Origin: Aquirufa ecclesiirivi
GTDB lineage: Bacteria; Bacteroidota; Bacteroidia; Cytophagales; Spirosomataceae
Length of the DNA stretch: 64,000 bases
Direction of reading: 5' to 3'
NCBI RefSeq assembly: GCF_011250515.1
Contig: NZ_JAANOP010000002.1
Coordinates: forward strand, 248,001-312,000
The notes below the pieces were generated by a model that had not been told where the DNA came from, did not search any database, and worked only from the letters and a program-made list of their open reading frames with translations. This document shows positions 7,749 through 16,807 of this stretch, one piece after another. Within the stretch, counting starts at the first letter, position 1. The number at the start of each line of letters is the position of its first letter. The position numbers and the translations under genes were made by a program.

Positions 7749-9425
7749 TTAATATCCTGGGTTTTGTGGAAAACCTGTAGAAGTACCATCTGCTCGATCA
7801 ATTTGTACTTGTGGAATAGGTCTTAATACATGGTGAGCTTTGATAAAAGGAGCGGCCTGAGGATTAAACTTCTTTACTCGGTCAATCAAATTCCCCCAAC
7901 GAGCTAAATCTAACCAGCGAGATTGTTCTCCTAATAATTCACGCTCACGTTCTTCCATAACAAAATCAATGGTTAATTCGTCTGCCTTAACCATCATTTC
8001 GTTTTCTTTACCTGGCCAAGCAGCACGACGACGAATCATATTGTAATTTGCCGCAGCATCAGCTTTAAGACCAGAAAAATATTGAGCTTCAGCTAGCATC
8101 AAATAGGTATCTGCCAATCTAAATGCAATAAAATCACGACCACCTTCGAATTGAGTACGATCTACACGACCACCATCAAAATGCTTGTTGATAGCTAAGA
8201 ATATACGCTCATCATAACGAGAAGGAACCAATACTTGATATTTCTTTTTAGCTCTTTCAGCTTCCGACATTTCATAACCTGGTAAGAAAATCGCTGTATC
8301 ACCTAAAGCGAAAGTGACCGTTTTTTTGGTTAAGTCAAAACTTGTATTGTAAGTTCCTGGCTTATTAGACAAATAAGTATCCTTGAACGTTTTCTTGTAA
8401 CGACTGTCATTTTCGCGATTATTGAAAACCACATCTAAAGTATAATTCGTTGGTTTGTAACGCTTAAATGGACGACCATTTTCTGTATCACGCTGCATGC
8501 CAGGTAATACGTCATATTCCATACCAAAAAATACGTGTGCATTATTACCACCAGCATTTGTTAACGGATCACGAGTATACTGAATAGACCAGATAACCTC
8601 ATTATTCATTTCGTTTCCTTGCTTGTGAACATCAGCAAAATTAGGTAACAAAGTCAAACCATAATTTGCAATCACACTTTTTAGATTAACAATGGCTTTA
8701 GCATAATCATCACCAGCTTTAGCTGAAGAGGTTGCTTTAGTCAAATATACCCTACCTAATAAATGTTCTGCAGCGGCACGTGTAGCACGACCGTATTCAG
8801 CGGATCTTGATTTATTCTCCAAATCAGGAATCGCTTCATTCAAGTCCTTGATGATTTGAGCATACTGTGCAGCTACCGTACTACGTTTTACTACTTTTGT
8901 TGGTGCCAAAGTTTCAGTTAAGCGTAAATCTACCCCACCAAACAATTGAGTAAAAATAAAATAATGGTGTGCACGAATAAACTTAGCTTCAGCTACACGT
9001 TGTTTTTTAACAGACTCTGATAAACCAGTTACTGCAACCGACCGTTCAATAATCGCATTACACGTATTGATACCTTGGTAAAAATCATTCCATATTTCAG
9101 CTAAATGTCCATTTCTGGTATCAAAATCTGTTGTATAGGTATTCATAAACTTCCAACTTCCGTCAGCACCATTGGTATAGGTATCTGTTCCAAAAATTGT
9201 CAAGTTCATACCGCGCTCTGTTCCATACCATGAGCGCATGGTAGAATAAGCAGCACTCGTAGCATCGTTTAATCCTTTGGCAGTATTGATATAATCATTA
9301 CCAATTCGTGAAACGACATTCTCTGTTAGCAAATCATTACAGGATTGTAAACCTAAACCTAAAGTTCCAATCAATCCTAAATTTGCTAAAAAACTTATTT
9401 TTTTAAATAATTTAAAGCTTTTCAT
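7749..9425 (-). CDS. susD-like: RagB/SusD family nutrient-uptake outer membrane lipoprotein
   Basis: This SusD-like surface lipoprotein caps the paired SusC channel and binds the incoming nutrient outside the cell. The ATG at 9425 starts MKSFKLFKKISFLANLG, a basic lipoprotein signal peptide ending in the lipobox LQSC with Cys near residue 29. An earlier in-frame TTG at 9434 is not needed. The body is the TPR-rich SusD fold. The family C-terminal signature is visible in RLADTYLMLAEAQYF, NMIRRRAAWPG and the conserved FVMEERERELLGEQSRWLDLARWG near the end. The 558 residues are typical. It sits 23 bases downstream of susC. The ligand cannot be told from sequence. Confidence 0.93.
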   Translation of the reverse strand: MKSFKLFKKISFLANLGLIGTLGLGLQSCNDLLTENVVSRIGNDYINTAKGLNDATSAAYSTMRSWYGTERGMNLTIFGTDTYTNGADGSWKFMNTYTTDFDTRNGHLAEIWNDFYQGINTCNAIIERSVAVTGLSESVKKQRVAEAKFIRAHHYFIFTQLFGGVDLRLTETLAPTKVVKRSTVAAQYAQIIKDLNEAIPDLENKSRSAEYGRATRAAAEHLLGRVYLTKATSSAKAGDDYAKAIVNLKSVIANYGLTLLPNFADVHKQGNEMNNEVIWSIQYTRDPLTNAGGNNAHVFFGMEYDVLPGMQRDTENGRPFKRYKPTNYTLDVVFNNRENDSRYKKTFKDTYLSNKPGTYNTSFDLTKKTVTFALGDTAIFLPGYEMSEAERAKKKYQVLVPSRYDERIFLAINKHFDGGRVDRTQFEGGRDFIAFRLADTYLMLAEAQYFSGLKADAAANYNMIRRRAAWPGKENEMMVKADELTIDFVMEERERELLGEQSRWLDLARWGNLIDRVKKFNPQAAPFIKAHHVLRPIPQVQIDRADGTSTGFPQNPGY

Positions 9426-9448
9426 ATCTATCAATATTTGAAATATTT

Positions 9449-12400
9449 TTAAAATTTAAGATTTACGCCGAAAGTAAGTACACTCGTTGCAGGTGAAACG
9501 TTCGTGTTTACTTCACCACCTCCAACGCCTTGCTCTCCATCTACGTAAGTTTCAGGATCAATACCTTTGTATTTTTGACGGTATTCTGCCAAAATTAATG
9601 GTTGCTGGATACTTGCATACACGCGGATACTTTCCATCTTCCATTTTTTAGCTACAGCATCTGGTATATTGTAACCAATATTGATATTTCTAATTTTAAA
9701 GAATGAACCTTCAAAATATGTCAATGAACTTCCGTATTTCGGAAACTCTTGTGTCACAACTGGCTGAGGAAACTCGTTGGTTGGATTATTGGGAGTCCAA
9801 AAGTTCAATGACAAGTTGTTGTATCTACCAGCCAATTGATTGACGTTATCATGAAAACGGCTACGAATCATTTGACCTACACGAGCAAAAACAAAGAAGG
9901 ATAAGTCAAAACCTTTGTATGAAAATCTGTTGGTTAAACCTGCTGTAAAAGAAGGTACCGCAGATCCTAAAATTTGACGATCATCTGCATTAATTTTGCC
10001 ATCATTATTATAGTCTTGCACTTTAATTTGACCCACTTTATCACCATATTTAGCTGCCTCATCTTTTTCAGAAGTTTGCCAAATTCCAATTTTCTTGTAG
10101 TCAAAGAATACACTTAAAGGCTGACCAATAAATCTACCAGCACCAATATCATCCACTTTTCCATTAGCTAACTCAATAATGGATTCTCTATTTCTATTGA
10201 AAATCAAATCCGTTGTCCAGTTAAAACCTCCTTTATCTACGTTAACAGATGATAATGTCAATTCAAGTCCTGTATTTTGAGTCTCACCAATGTTGGTTGT
10301 AAATCCACCGAAACCAATAGAAGTAGGTAGAGGTTGAGGAGCTAATAAATTCGTCGTATTAGTTACATAGTATTCAGCAGTACCTGAAATTCTTCCGCGT
10401 AAGAAACTGAAATCTAAACCAATGTTTTTCGTAGTGGATGTTTCCCAACGTAAATCTGGATTACCGATAGTATTAGGACGGTATCCATAAGCTGCAGCAT
10501 TATCCCAAGCATACGCAGTTCTACCTAATAAAGCCTGTGTTTGATAAGGATTAATAGCTTGATTACCAATGGCACCCCAGCTAGCACGTAATTTCAACTG
10601 GTCTATGGCAGTGATATCCTTAATAAAAGGCTCTTCTGACATGTTCCAACCAACGGCCACAGATGGGAATAAACCAAACTTGGTATTAGCTCCAAATCGT
10701 GAAGATCCGTCCGCTCTCAAAGTAGCTGTAATTAAGTACTTTTCTTTATAGTCATAGTTCAAACGACCCATGTAGGATAACAAAGTCCATTCGATTAAAT
10801 CAGTATTAGCACCAGTAATCTGACTAGCATCACCTAAACGATGATAAGATTCTGATTCCGCTGGAATACCATTTACAGAAATAGAAGTACGCTCATCACG
10901 GTCACGCTGAATAGACTGCAAACCAGTAAAATTGACGTTGTGAACATCTTTAAATTTACGATTATAAGTAATCACGTTTTCTAAAGTCCAATTGAACAAA
11001 AATTGCTCACTGATAGCACCGTTTGCATTACCTCCACGGTTATTGTTTGTAAATGCTCCAATGAATCGACCAGCACGACCAATAGTCAAATCAGGACCAA
11101 AATTCACACGATATTTTAAGCCTTTAGCTATATTCCATTCTCCATATAAGCTATTAAAAGTTCTAAAACGCTTATTTTCATCAATGTTAGCTCCTGGAAC
11201 AATTTCTGCAAATGGATTTGTTCTTAATCCATCATTCGTTGGAAGAAACACTAAATTTCCATTGGCATCATAAGGTTCTCCCAATGGATTCTCTTGCATA
11301 GCTCCACCTAGAATATTAAGGTTTTCTCCATTACGCAAGCTATTTACTACCAAAGTAGATAAACCAATCTTAATCTTGTCATTAATTTGATGATCCAAAT
11401 TTACACGGAAAGTATAACGAGTAAAATCTTGCATCTTAACCACACCAATATCATTAAAATAATTGGCAGAAATATTGAAAGTAGTCTTTTCTGAACCACC
11501 AGAAACAGATACTTGATGGCTTTGAATAGCACCAGCACGCAACATCCCTCCTACGTAATCCGTACTTCTACCAGTAGCTATACTAGTTAATTCTCTAGGC
11601 TCAAATATTTTAGCATCATCAGCAGCTGTCGCAGCACCAAGCGGATATTGACCAACTGCACGTCGAGACTCTCTTTTGTATTCAGCAAACTCCGCACCAT
11701 TCATTACTTGGATTGTTCCTAATTGCTGATTAACACCATAATATGAGTCGACAGAAACAACTGTTTTACCAACTTTACCCCTTTTGGTACTGATGATAAC
11801 CACACCATTTGCACCTCTGGAACCATAAATAGCTGTTGCTGATGCATCTTTTAATACTTCCATGGAGGTAATATCAGATGGGTTGATATCGTCTATACCA
11901 CCAGATAATGGAATTCCATCCACTACATATAATGGATCATTTGATGCATTAAAGGATCTTCTACCACGAATACGGATTTGTGGACCCGCTCCCGGCTTAG
12001 AACCAGGCTGAACCACGTCAACCCCTGCGGCTCTACCTTGTAAAGCTTGACGAGCATTGGTTACAGGTAATTCGGAAATCTCTTTTGCTCCTACCGAGGA
12101 AATAGCACCTGTCATTTGACTCTTTTTCTGAGTACCATAACCAACTACTACTACTTCACTTAAACTAGTATTGTCTGCTAACAATTTAACATCAATCTGA
12201 CTTTTTGACCCAACAGTTATTTCTTGGGGCAAATATCCCACTGAAGTAATCAATAATACAGACGAATTAGCAGCTGAAATTTTAAAATTTCCATTTACAT
12301 CTGATGATGTACCTGTCTTGGTTCCTTTTATCAAAACCGAAACCCCAGGAATCCCCGAACCATCTTCAGCAGAAATAATTTTTCCACTGATGGAACGCTC

Positions 12401-12475
12401 CTGAGCAAATAACTGAATTCCTAAAAAAACAAATATCATGCTTAATAGGAACTTTGAAAGTAATTTTTTTCTCAT
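9449..12475 (-). CDS. susC-like: SusC/RagA family TonB-linked outer membrane protein
   Basis: A TonB-dependent outer-membrane channel of 1008 residues. In order it has a signal peptide (MRKKLLSKFLLSMIFVFLGIQLFAQE), a carboxypeptidase-D-regulatory-like domain (ISGKIISAEDGSGIPGVSVLIKG, about 29-105), the SusC signature SEVVVVGYGTQKKSQMTGA (about 105-125), and a plug domain with QALQGRAAGVDV and SRGANGVVIISTKRG (about 140-230). A 22-strand barrel ends in VLTFGVNLKF with a terminal aromatic residue, as expected for Bam insertion. It imports a substrate captured by the SusD protein, using TonB energy. No glycoside hydrolase is encoded nearby, so the substrate is unknown. The upstream ECF sigma factor is its likely regulator. 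Confidence 0.95.
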   Translation of the reverse strand: MRKKLLSKFLLSMIFVFLGIQLFAQERSISGKIISAEDGSGIPGVSVLIKGTKTGTSSDVNGNFKISAANSSVLLITSVGYLPQEITVGSKSQIDVKLLADNTSLSEVVVVGYGTQKKSQMTGAISSVGAKEISELPVTNARQALQGRAAGVDVVQPGSKPGAGPQIRIRGRRSFNASNDPLYVVDGIPLSGGIDDINPSDITSMEVLKDASATAIYGSRGANGVVIISTKRGKVGKTVVSVDSYYGVNQQLGTIQVMNGAEFAEYKRESRRAVGQYPLGAATAADDAKIFEPRELTSIATGRSTDYVGGMLRAGAIQSHQVSVSGGSEKTTFNISANYFNDIGVVKMQDFTRYTFRVNLDHQINDKIKIGLSTLVVNSLRNGENLNILGGAMQENPLGEPYDANGNLVFLPTNDGLRTNPFAEIVPGANIDENKRFRTFNSLYGEWNIAKGLKYRVNFGPDLTIGRAGRFIGAFTNNNRGGNANGAISEQFLFNWTLENVITYNRKFKDVHNVNFTGLQSIQRDRDERTSISVNGIPAESESYHRLGDASQITGANTDLIEWTLLSYMGRLNYDYKEKYLITATLRADGSSRFGANTKFGLFPSVAVGWNMSEEPFIKDITAIDQLKLRASWGAIGNQAINPYQTQALLGRTAYAWDNAAAYGYRPNTIGNPDLRWETSTTKNIGLDFSFLRGRISGTAEYYVTNTTNLLAPQPLPTSIGFGGFTTNIGETQNTGLELTLSSVNVDKGGFNWTTDLIFNRNRESIIELANGKVDDIGAGRFIGQPLSVFFDYKKIGIWQTSEKDEAAKYGDKVGQIKVQDYNNDGKINADDRQILGSAVPSFTAGLTNRFSYKGFDLSFFVFARVGQMIRSRFHDNVNQLAGRYNNLSLNFWTPNNPTNEFPQPVVTQEFPKYGSSLTYFEGSFFKIRNINIGYNIPDAVAKKWKMESIRVYASIQQPLILAEYRQKYKGIDPETYVDGEQGVGGGEVNTNVSPATSVLTFGVNLKF

Positions 12476-12493
12476 TTGTTCTAAAATAATAAG

Positions 12494-12688
12494 TTAATAA
12501 GAATGCAAAGTATTTTGAATTCTACTCCATAATGCCTTGCTCTCATCAGGAGTTAGCTGGACCTTAGGGTTTATGAATTTTCTAGGCTGGTTCCAGGAAT
12601 TACTAGAAAATTTTACTAAAAATTTACTAATGCGGTCACGCATGAAGCGTTTTAAGTTTCTTTGTTCCTTTCCATTTTGATGTATCAT
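12494..12688 (-). CDS. Small basic hypothetical protein between the ECF sigma factor and susC
   Basis: A 64-residue ORF with an ATG start, rich in Lys/Arg in its first half (MIHQNGKEQRNLKRFMRDR) and ending in LTPDESKALWSRIQNTLHSY. I recognise no family. It occupies the place where an anti-sigma FecR protein would normally stand. The ending resembles the short 'LWxxIQ' helix found in the cytoplasmic part of some Bacteroidota FecR proteins, so it could be a remnant or a stand-alone anti-sigma domain. That is speculation from position and a weak resemblance. No membrane segment is present. It lies 18 bases before susC and 64 bases after the sigma gene, consistent with one transcript. It might also be a chance ORF. 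Confidence 0.4.
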   Translation of the reverse strand: MIHQNGKEQRNLKRFMRDRISKFLVKFSSNSWNQPRKFINPKVQLTPDESKALWSRIQNTLHSY

Positions 12689-12752
12689 TTAAAGTTTTTT
12701 TTGTACAATTACTATGTAAAGCAATATGCACAAACTTTTTACTCATTTTTCA

Positions 12753-13322
12753 TCAAAATGCTACATTTTCATAGACCATTAAATCTTTCATCTGACGTAA
12801 TGCTCCAAAAATCAAATTATAGACCGATTGTGGATTAATTTTCATGGATTGACTGATCTGGTCCGTATCCATATTGTGGTAAAATTTTAAAGAAATAGCC
12901 TCCCTTTGTCTTTTACTTAATTTTAATAAACATTGTGACAATTGTTTATTCGTAGATATTTCATCTTCCATGCGAATCATCAAATATTCCTGGCTGTAAT
13001 CACGATCTGCCGACTCTAAATAATAATTAGCATGATGTTGTGCATTTTTTAATTGTCCATCCAAATGACGTACTAATTTTCTTTTGATGGATGCCATCAA
13101 ATAAAATTTGACACTGGTAGTTGGACCTAGGTTAGCATGATTACGCCATAGTTCAACAAACAAATCATGCAAACAATCTTTGATTAATTCCTTATCACTA
13201 GTAATCCCCATGGAATAGGAATATAGAGGCTGTACGAAATGCTGATAAAGGCAAGTAAAGGCCTGGTGATTTCCATTTCTGAATTGGTCCCAAACTTCCA
13301 CTTCATTGATGCTTTGTTTCAT
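12753..13322 (-). CDS. ECF-type RNA polymerase sigma factor (FecI-like)
   Basis: A 189-residue sigma-70 family factor with only regions 2 and 4. Region 2 is seen in CLYQHFVQPLYSYSMGI through CLHDLFVELWRNHANLGP (about 24-67). Region 4 carries the helix-turn-helix in LSKRQREAISLKFYHNMDTDQISQSMKINPQSVYNLIFGALRQM (about 132-180). In Bacteroidota such factors usually direct transcription of an adjacent SusC/SusD operon and are held by a FecR anti-sigma that senses SusC. Here the SusCD operon follows on the same strand, but no full FecR gene is present. Its 5' region is shared with the divergent permease gene and contains a double operator. Confidence 0.92.
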   Translation of the reverse strand: MKQSINEVEVWDQFRNGNHQAFTCLYQHFVQPLYSYSMGITSDKELIKDCLHDLFVELWRNHANLGPTTSVKFYLMASIKRKLVRHLDGQLKNAQHHANYYLESADRDYSQEYLMIRMEDEISTNKQLSQCLLKLSKRQREAISLKFYHNMDTDQISQSMKINPQSVYNLIFGALRQMKDLMVYENVAF

Positions 13323-13446
13323 TGGTATTCTGATTAATAGGACTTTTGTAAGTAGTTCATTTTTTTTACTCCATATTTTCTATCGAGTGAAACCAATATA
13401 GATATACCAATTATAATAATTCAATGAAAATCTTTAATTTTTTTCC

Positions 13447-13470
13447 GTAAACGTTTACGTAAACGTTTAC
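13447..13470. promoter_or_regulatory. Tandem perfect palindrome, LacI-family-type operator
   Basis: Two head-to-tail copies of the 12-base perfect palindrome GTAAACGTTTAC lie at 13447-13458 and 13459-13470. Because the unit is self-complementary, the whole 24 bases are also a palindrome. A central CG flanked by AAA/TTT matches the operator style of LacI/GalR-family regulators. The site lies in the 264-base divergent region between the sigma factor gene (start at 13322) and the permease gene (start at 13587), so it could control either one. No LacI-family regulator with a matching HTH is encoded in the window. The rest of this intergenic region is AT-rich with no other clear signal. Confidence 0.7.
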
Positions 13471-13586
13471 AATTTTTAAGTCTTCGAGAAAATTGAAAAT
13501 TGTCTTTAAAAATGGTCTAAATAATATTTCTCCCAAAAAAAATACCATAAACTAAAAATTGACTATTTTTAAGTTTTCCAACAAAA

Positions 13587-14996
13587 ATGAATCAACAAAT
13601 TAAAAAATTAAACACCTTGGATGCCTCTATGCTGGTCATGGGATCCATGATCGGATCAGGTATTTTCTTGGTAAGTTCGGAAGTAGCTAGACAAATATCT
13701 AGTCCATATATGTGGCTGGGAACCTGGATACTTACAAGTTTTTTAACCATTACAGGGGCCTATGCTTATGGTAAGCTCTCTACCCTTTTTCCTCAAACAG
13801 GTGGTCAATATATTTACTTAAAGGAAGCCTATTCTCCCATGACGGGATTTTTATTTGGCTGGACTACCTTTTTGGTAATTCAAACGGGTACTATCGCAGC
13901 AGTTGCAGTGGCATTCGCTAAGTATACTGGGTTTTTATTCCCGACTTGGATCAATGAAGATGCTATTATATTTAATTACATCAATAGTCAACAAATATTG
14001 GCAGCTGCATTGATAGCATTACTAACGTATTTTAATTTAAAAGGAATATCCTTTGCGTCATTCATTCAAAACCTGTTCACTTTTACCAAAATTGGAGCCA
14101 TCATTGTATTAATCCTGATTGGATTCTATGTTGGTTTTCAAAATGATTGGTTACATTTTACTGACTTTTTCAGAGAAGTAAAAACCTTTGATACTCCCAC
14201 TCAACAGTTAATTCCTATTGATACCTTCACTTTAGCTAGTTTATTTGGTGTAGCGATGATTGGACCACTATTTTCCTCCTCTGCTTGGAATAATGTCACA
14301 TTTGCTAGTCAAGATTTTGAAGATCCCAAAAAAACCATTGCTAAAGGTTTAGTCTATGGTTCTGCCTTGGTGTGTTTATTGTACATCTTAACCAATATTG
14401 CCTATTTAGGTATTTTGCCCTTGGACGGTAATCCTTCTGGCGAAACTGCCTACGAACGAGGTATTATGTTTGCCAGTCAAGATAGACTAGGTTCAGCAGC
14501 CCTACAAAGTGTATTTGGTACCATAGGGGCTACTTTAATGGCCATATTTATTATGATATCCACGTTTGGTTGCAATAATGGAATCATTCTTGCTGGTGGT
14601 CGACTTTTTGAGGCGATGGCTCAAGACAAATTATTCTTTTCCAAAGCAGCTCATTTGAACAAAAATGGCGCACCAGCATATTCCCTAATCATCCAAGGTA
14701 TTTGGGCCATCCTTTTATGTTTCTCTGGTGGGTACGGGACTTTATTAGATTTTACTGTTTTTGCTATCTTACTTTTCTATTTCCTGACGGTTATGTCTTT
14801 ATATAAGGAAAAGATTTCCAAAGGATTATTAAGCAATACAAATAAACTATTATTTGCCGTCTACTTACTAATCTTAATAGCTATTGCTGCGAACTTATTA
14901 TATGTCAAAACCTTATCATCTACGATTGGACTTATCTTAGTGATTTCTGGGGTGCCTTTTTACTATATAATGAAACGAAATCAAAGTAAGGACTGA
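13587..14996 (+). CDS. APC-superfamily amino acid permease
   Basis: A 469-residue integral membrane transporter with about 12 predicted helices. The first helix carries the APC substrate-binding glycine motif in MGSMIGSGIFLVSSE (about 18-32). The second carries the conserved GAYAYGKLSTLFPQTGGQYIYL (about 58-79), and helix 6 has SSAWNNVTFASQDFEDPKKTI (about 232-252). The arrangement resembles bacterial LAT-like basic or neutral amino-acid exchangers. The particular amino acid is not predictable. It is divergent from the ECF sigma gene, has the tandem LacI-type operator 117 bases upstream, and overlaps the convergent esterase gene by 16 bases at its 3' end. Confidence 0.9.
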   Translation: MNQQIKKLNTLDASMLVMGSMIGSGIFLVSSEVARQISSPYMWLGTWILTSFLTITGAYAYGKLSTLFPQTGGQYIYLKEAYSPMTGFLFGWTTFLVIQTGTIAAVAVAFAKYTGFLFPTWINEDAIIFNYINSQQILAAALIALLTYFNLKGISFASFIQNLFTFTKIGAIIVLILIGFYVGFQNDWLHFTDFFREVKTFDTPTQQLIPIDTFTLASLFGVAMIGPLFSSSAWNNVTFASQDFEDPKKTIAKGLVYGSALVCLLYILTNIAYLGILPLDGNPSGETAYERGIMFASQDRLGSAALQSVFGTIGATLMAIFIMISTFGCNNGIILAGGRLFEAMAQDKLFFSKAAHLNKNGAPAYSLIIQGIWAILLCFSGGYGTLLDFTVFAILLFYFLTVMSLYKEKISKGLLSNTNKLLFAVYLLILIAIAANLLYVKTLSSTIGLILVISGVPFYYIMKRNQSKD

Positions 14997-15886
14997 CTTT
15001 TAAACCATTTGAATAAACTTTCAAACCAATCATCTCCGGTTGTTTTATTATTTAAACCAAATCCATGTCCTCCTTTGGCATATACATGTAGATCACTAGA
15101 AATATTCAAGTCACTCAATTTCTCGACATACAACAAAGAATTTTTAACGGGTACCGCTTTATCATCTGCTGCATGAACTAAAAATGCAGGAGGTGTTTGA
15201 GCGCTTACTTGCTCTTCATTGGAGAACAAATGTAAATCATCTTCGGACATAGCTGGACCGATTAAATTCTTAGCCGAGCCTTGATGTCCAAAAGAACGAA
15301 AACTAATCACTGGGTACAACAGTATTTGAAAGTCTGGACGCAAATTAGCCCCATCATTAATTCCTGTATAATCTTTGTTAAAATGTGTCGCTACACTAGC
15401 TGCTAAATGTCCTCCTGCTGAAAAGCCCATAATACCTATTTTCTTAGGATCTATTCCCCACTCAGATGCGTGTTGACGTGTCAAGCGAATGGCTTGTTGA
15501 GCATCTTGTAATGGGGCAATTCGTTTATCTACTTGTCTTTTTGCATCAGGTAAACGGTAAAATAAAACCAATGCATGTATACCCTTTTCATTGAACTTCT
15601 TAGCAATATCGGATCCTTCATGAGAAGAAGCTAAAATTCCATAACCTCCTCCTGGACAAACAATCACACAAGGTTTCATGGATCCAGTACCTGCCGAATA
15701 AAACTGATAAGTGGGTATCGTCACTTTGGCAATGCGAGAAATCCCATTGGTAACAGCTACATTTTGTTCGTTTGGACCATCAATGAAATTAGGTATTGCT
15801 CCTGAATATAGAGCTTGAGGACCTTGTGCCATTAGACAAAAAGAAAGGTTTAAAATAGAAAAAAGAGTCAAAAGGATTTTTTTCAT
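14981..15886 (-). CDS. Exported alpha/beta-hydrolase (esterase-like, BD-FAE type)
   Basis: A 301-residue alpha/beta-hydrolase with a signal peptide (MKKILLTLFSILNLSFCLMAQG). The oxyanion-hole motif is VCPGGGYGILASSHEG (about 74-89). The nucleophile serine lies in GIMGFSAGGHLAAS (about 151-164). The acid is in HAADDKAVP (about 244-252) and the histidine in AKGGHGFGL (about 270-278). This layout matches acetyl-xylan or feruloyl-esterase-like hydrolases of polysaccharide-degrading bacteria. It could therefore remove acyl groups from plant or algal polymers in the periplasm, though the substrate is inferred. Its ATG overlaps the stop of the upstream EamA gene in an ATGA coupling. Confidence 0.88.
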   Translation of the reverse strand: MKKILLTLFSILNLSFCLMAQGPQALYSGAIPNFIDGPNEQNVAVTNGISRIAKVTIPTYQFYSAGTGSMKPCVIVCPGGGYGILASSHEGSDIAKKFNEKGIHALVLFYRLPDAKRQVDKRIAPLQDAQQAIRLTRQHASEWGIDPKKIGIMGFSAGGHLAASVATHFNKDYTGINDGANLRPDFQILLYPVISFRSFGHQGSAKNLIGPAMSEDDLHLFSNEEQVSAQTPPAFLVHAADDKAVPVKNSLLYVEKLSDLNISSDLHVYAKGGHGFGLNNKTTGDDWFESLFKWFKSQSLL

Positions 15887-16806
15887 GACTTAATAACAGG
15901 TTTAGTTTTATCGCTAGTAATTAAAACGACTGCCAATAGTATGAAAAAACTAGCAAATAATAAAATTGGGTGTAACTCTTCATCTAAAACCAAATTTCCT
16001 AATATTAGGGCGACAACCGGGTTTACATAGGTAAAAGTTGCCACTAAAGTTGCATCACACTCTTTAGAAAGATATCCAAACAATGAAAAGCCTGCCATAG
16101 AACCAATTAATGTCAAATAGGCAAAAACCGACCATGCCGACATAGGTACTGCATCAAAATGCAATAAAGCTAAATCGCCTTTTATAGAACTAATGAAAAT
16201 GAGGGGAATACTTCCTGAAATCATTTGAATGGCACAAACCTGCGTGAAATGATAGGTGTTAGCTTTGGTTGATTGTACTCGAAATACAGCAATATTCCAT
16301 GCTAACACTGCACCCAGTAAGAGTAAGATACCCGAAAAGAATTCATCTTCTTTTCCAGGAATGGATAAATCTTTTTGTGAACTCATCAGCAATATGCCCA
16401 CTAAGCCCAAAAAAGTAGCTACAATTTTTTTAATGCTTGGTTTTATACCTTCTAGCCAAAAAAATATCACTAAAATTAATGGACCTAGAGCCATAAAGAC
16501 CGCTGAAAAACCCGAAGGAACAATGGAGCTGGCTACCGCAAGTGAGGCATTATTGACCGTAATAAATAATAATCCTGCCATGATGTGAACACGTAGATGT
16601 TTCATCGGCATTTTAACCCAATATCCGCCTATGATAGACCAAGTTAAAAGCAATAGACCTGCCGTTAAATTTCTACCATAAGATATAAACAAGGGTGGAA
16701 AATAGGCCACTAAAATTCGAACACTAAGAAATGTGGAACCCCATATCAAATATAGCAAACCCAATGCTATCAGATTAGGTAGACTTAATGAACCTTTTTT
16801 TAACAT
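15883..16806 (-). CDS. EamA family (DMT superfamily) transporter
   Basis: A 307-residue membrane protein with ten predicted helices arranged as two five-helix EamA repeats (about 10-140 and 155-300). The first repeat opens with LGLLYLIWGSTFLSVRILV and PPLFISYGRNL, a standard EamA/RhtA-type pattern. The second contains TYVNPVVALILGNLVLDEELHPI, the conserved 'P-V-A-x-x-x-G' segment near the end. Members export amino acids, metabolites or drugs using the proton gradient, and the substrate here is unknown. It starts one base after the trmD stop and is coupled to the esterase gene downstream, so the rimM-trmD transcript may continue through both. Confidence 0.9.
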   Translation of the reverse strand: MLKKGSLSLPNLIALGLLYLIWGSTFLSVRILVAYFPPLFISYGRNLTAGLLLLTWSIIGGYWVKMPMKHLRVHIMAGLLFITVNNASLAVASSIVPSGFSAVFMALGPLILVIFFWLEGIKPSIKKIVATFLGLVGILLMSSQKDLSIPGKEDEFFSGILLLLGAVLAWNIAVFRVQSTKANTYHFTQVCAIQMISGSIPLIFISSIKGDLALLHFDAVPMSAWSVFAYLTLIGSMAGFSLFGYLSKECDATLVATFTYVNPVVALILGNLVLDEELHPILLFASFFILLAVVLITSDKTKPVIKS

Positions 16807-16807
16807 G

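Noticed and set aside
12476-12752. A full-length but frameshifted FecR gene
   Set aside because: The gap is only 277 bases, too short for the ~300-residue FecR, and no FecR motif is visible in other frames.
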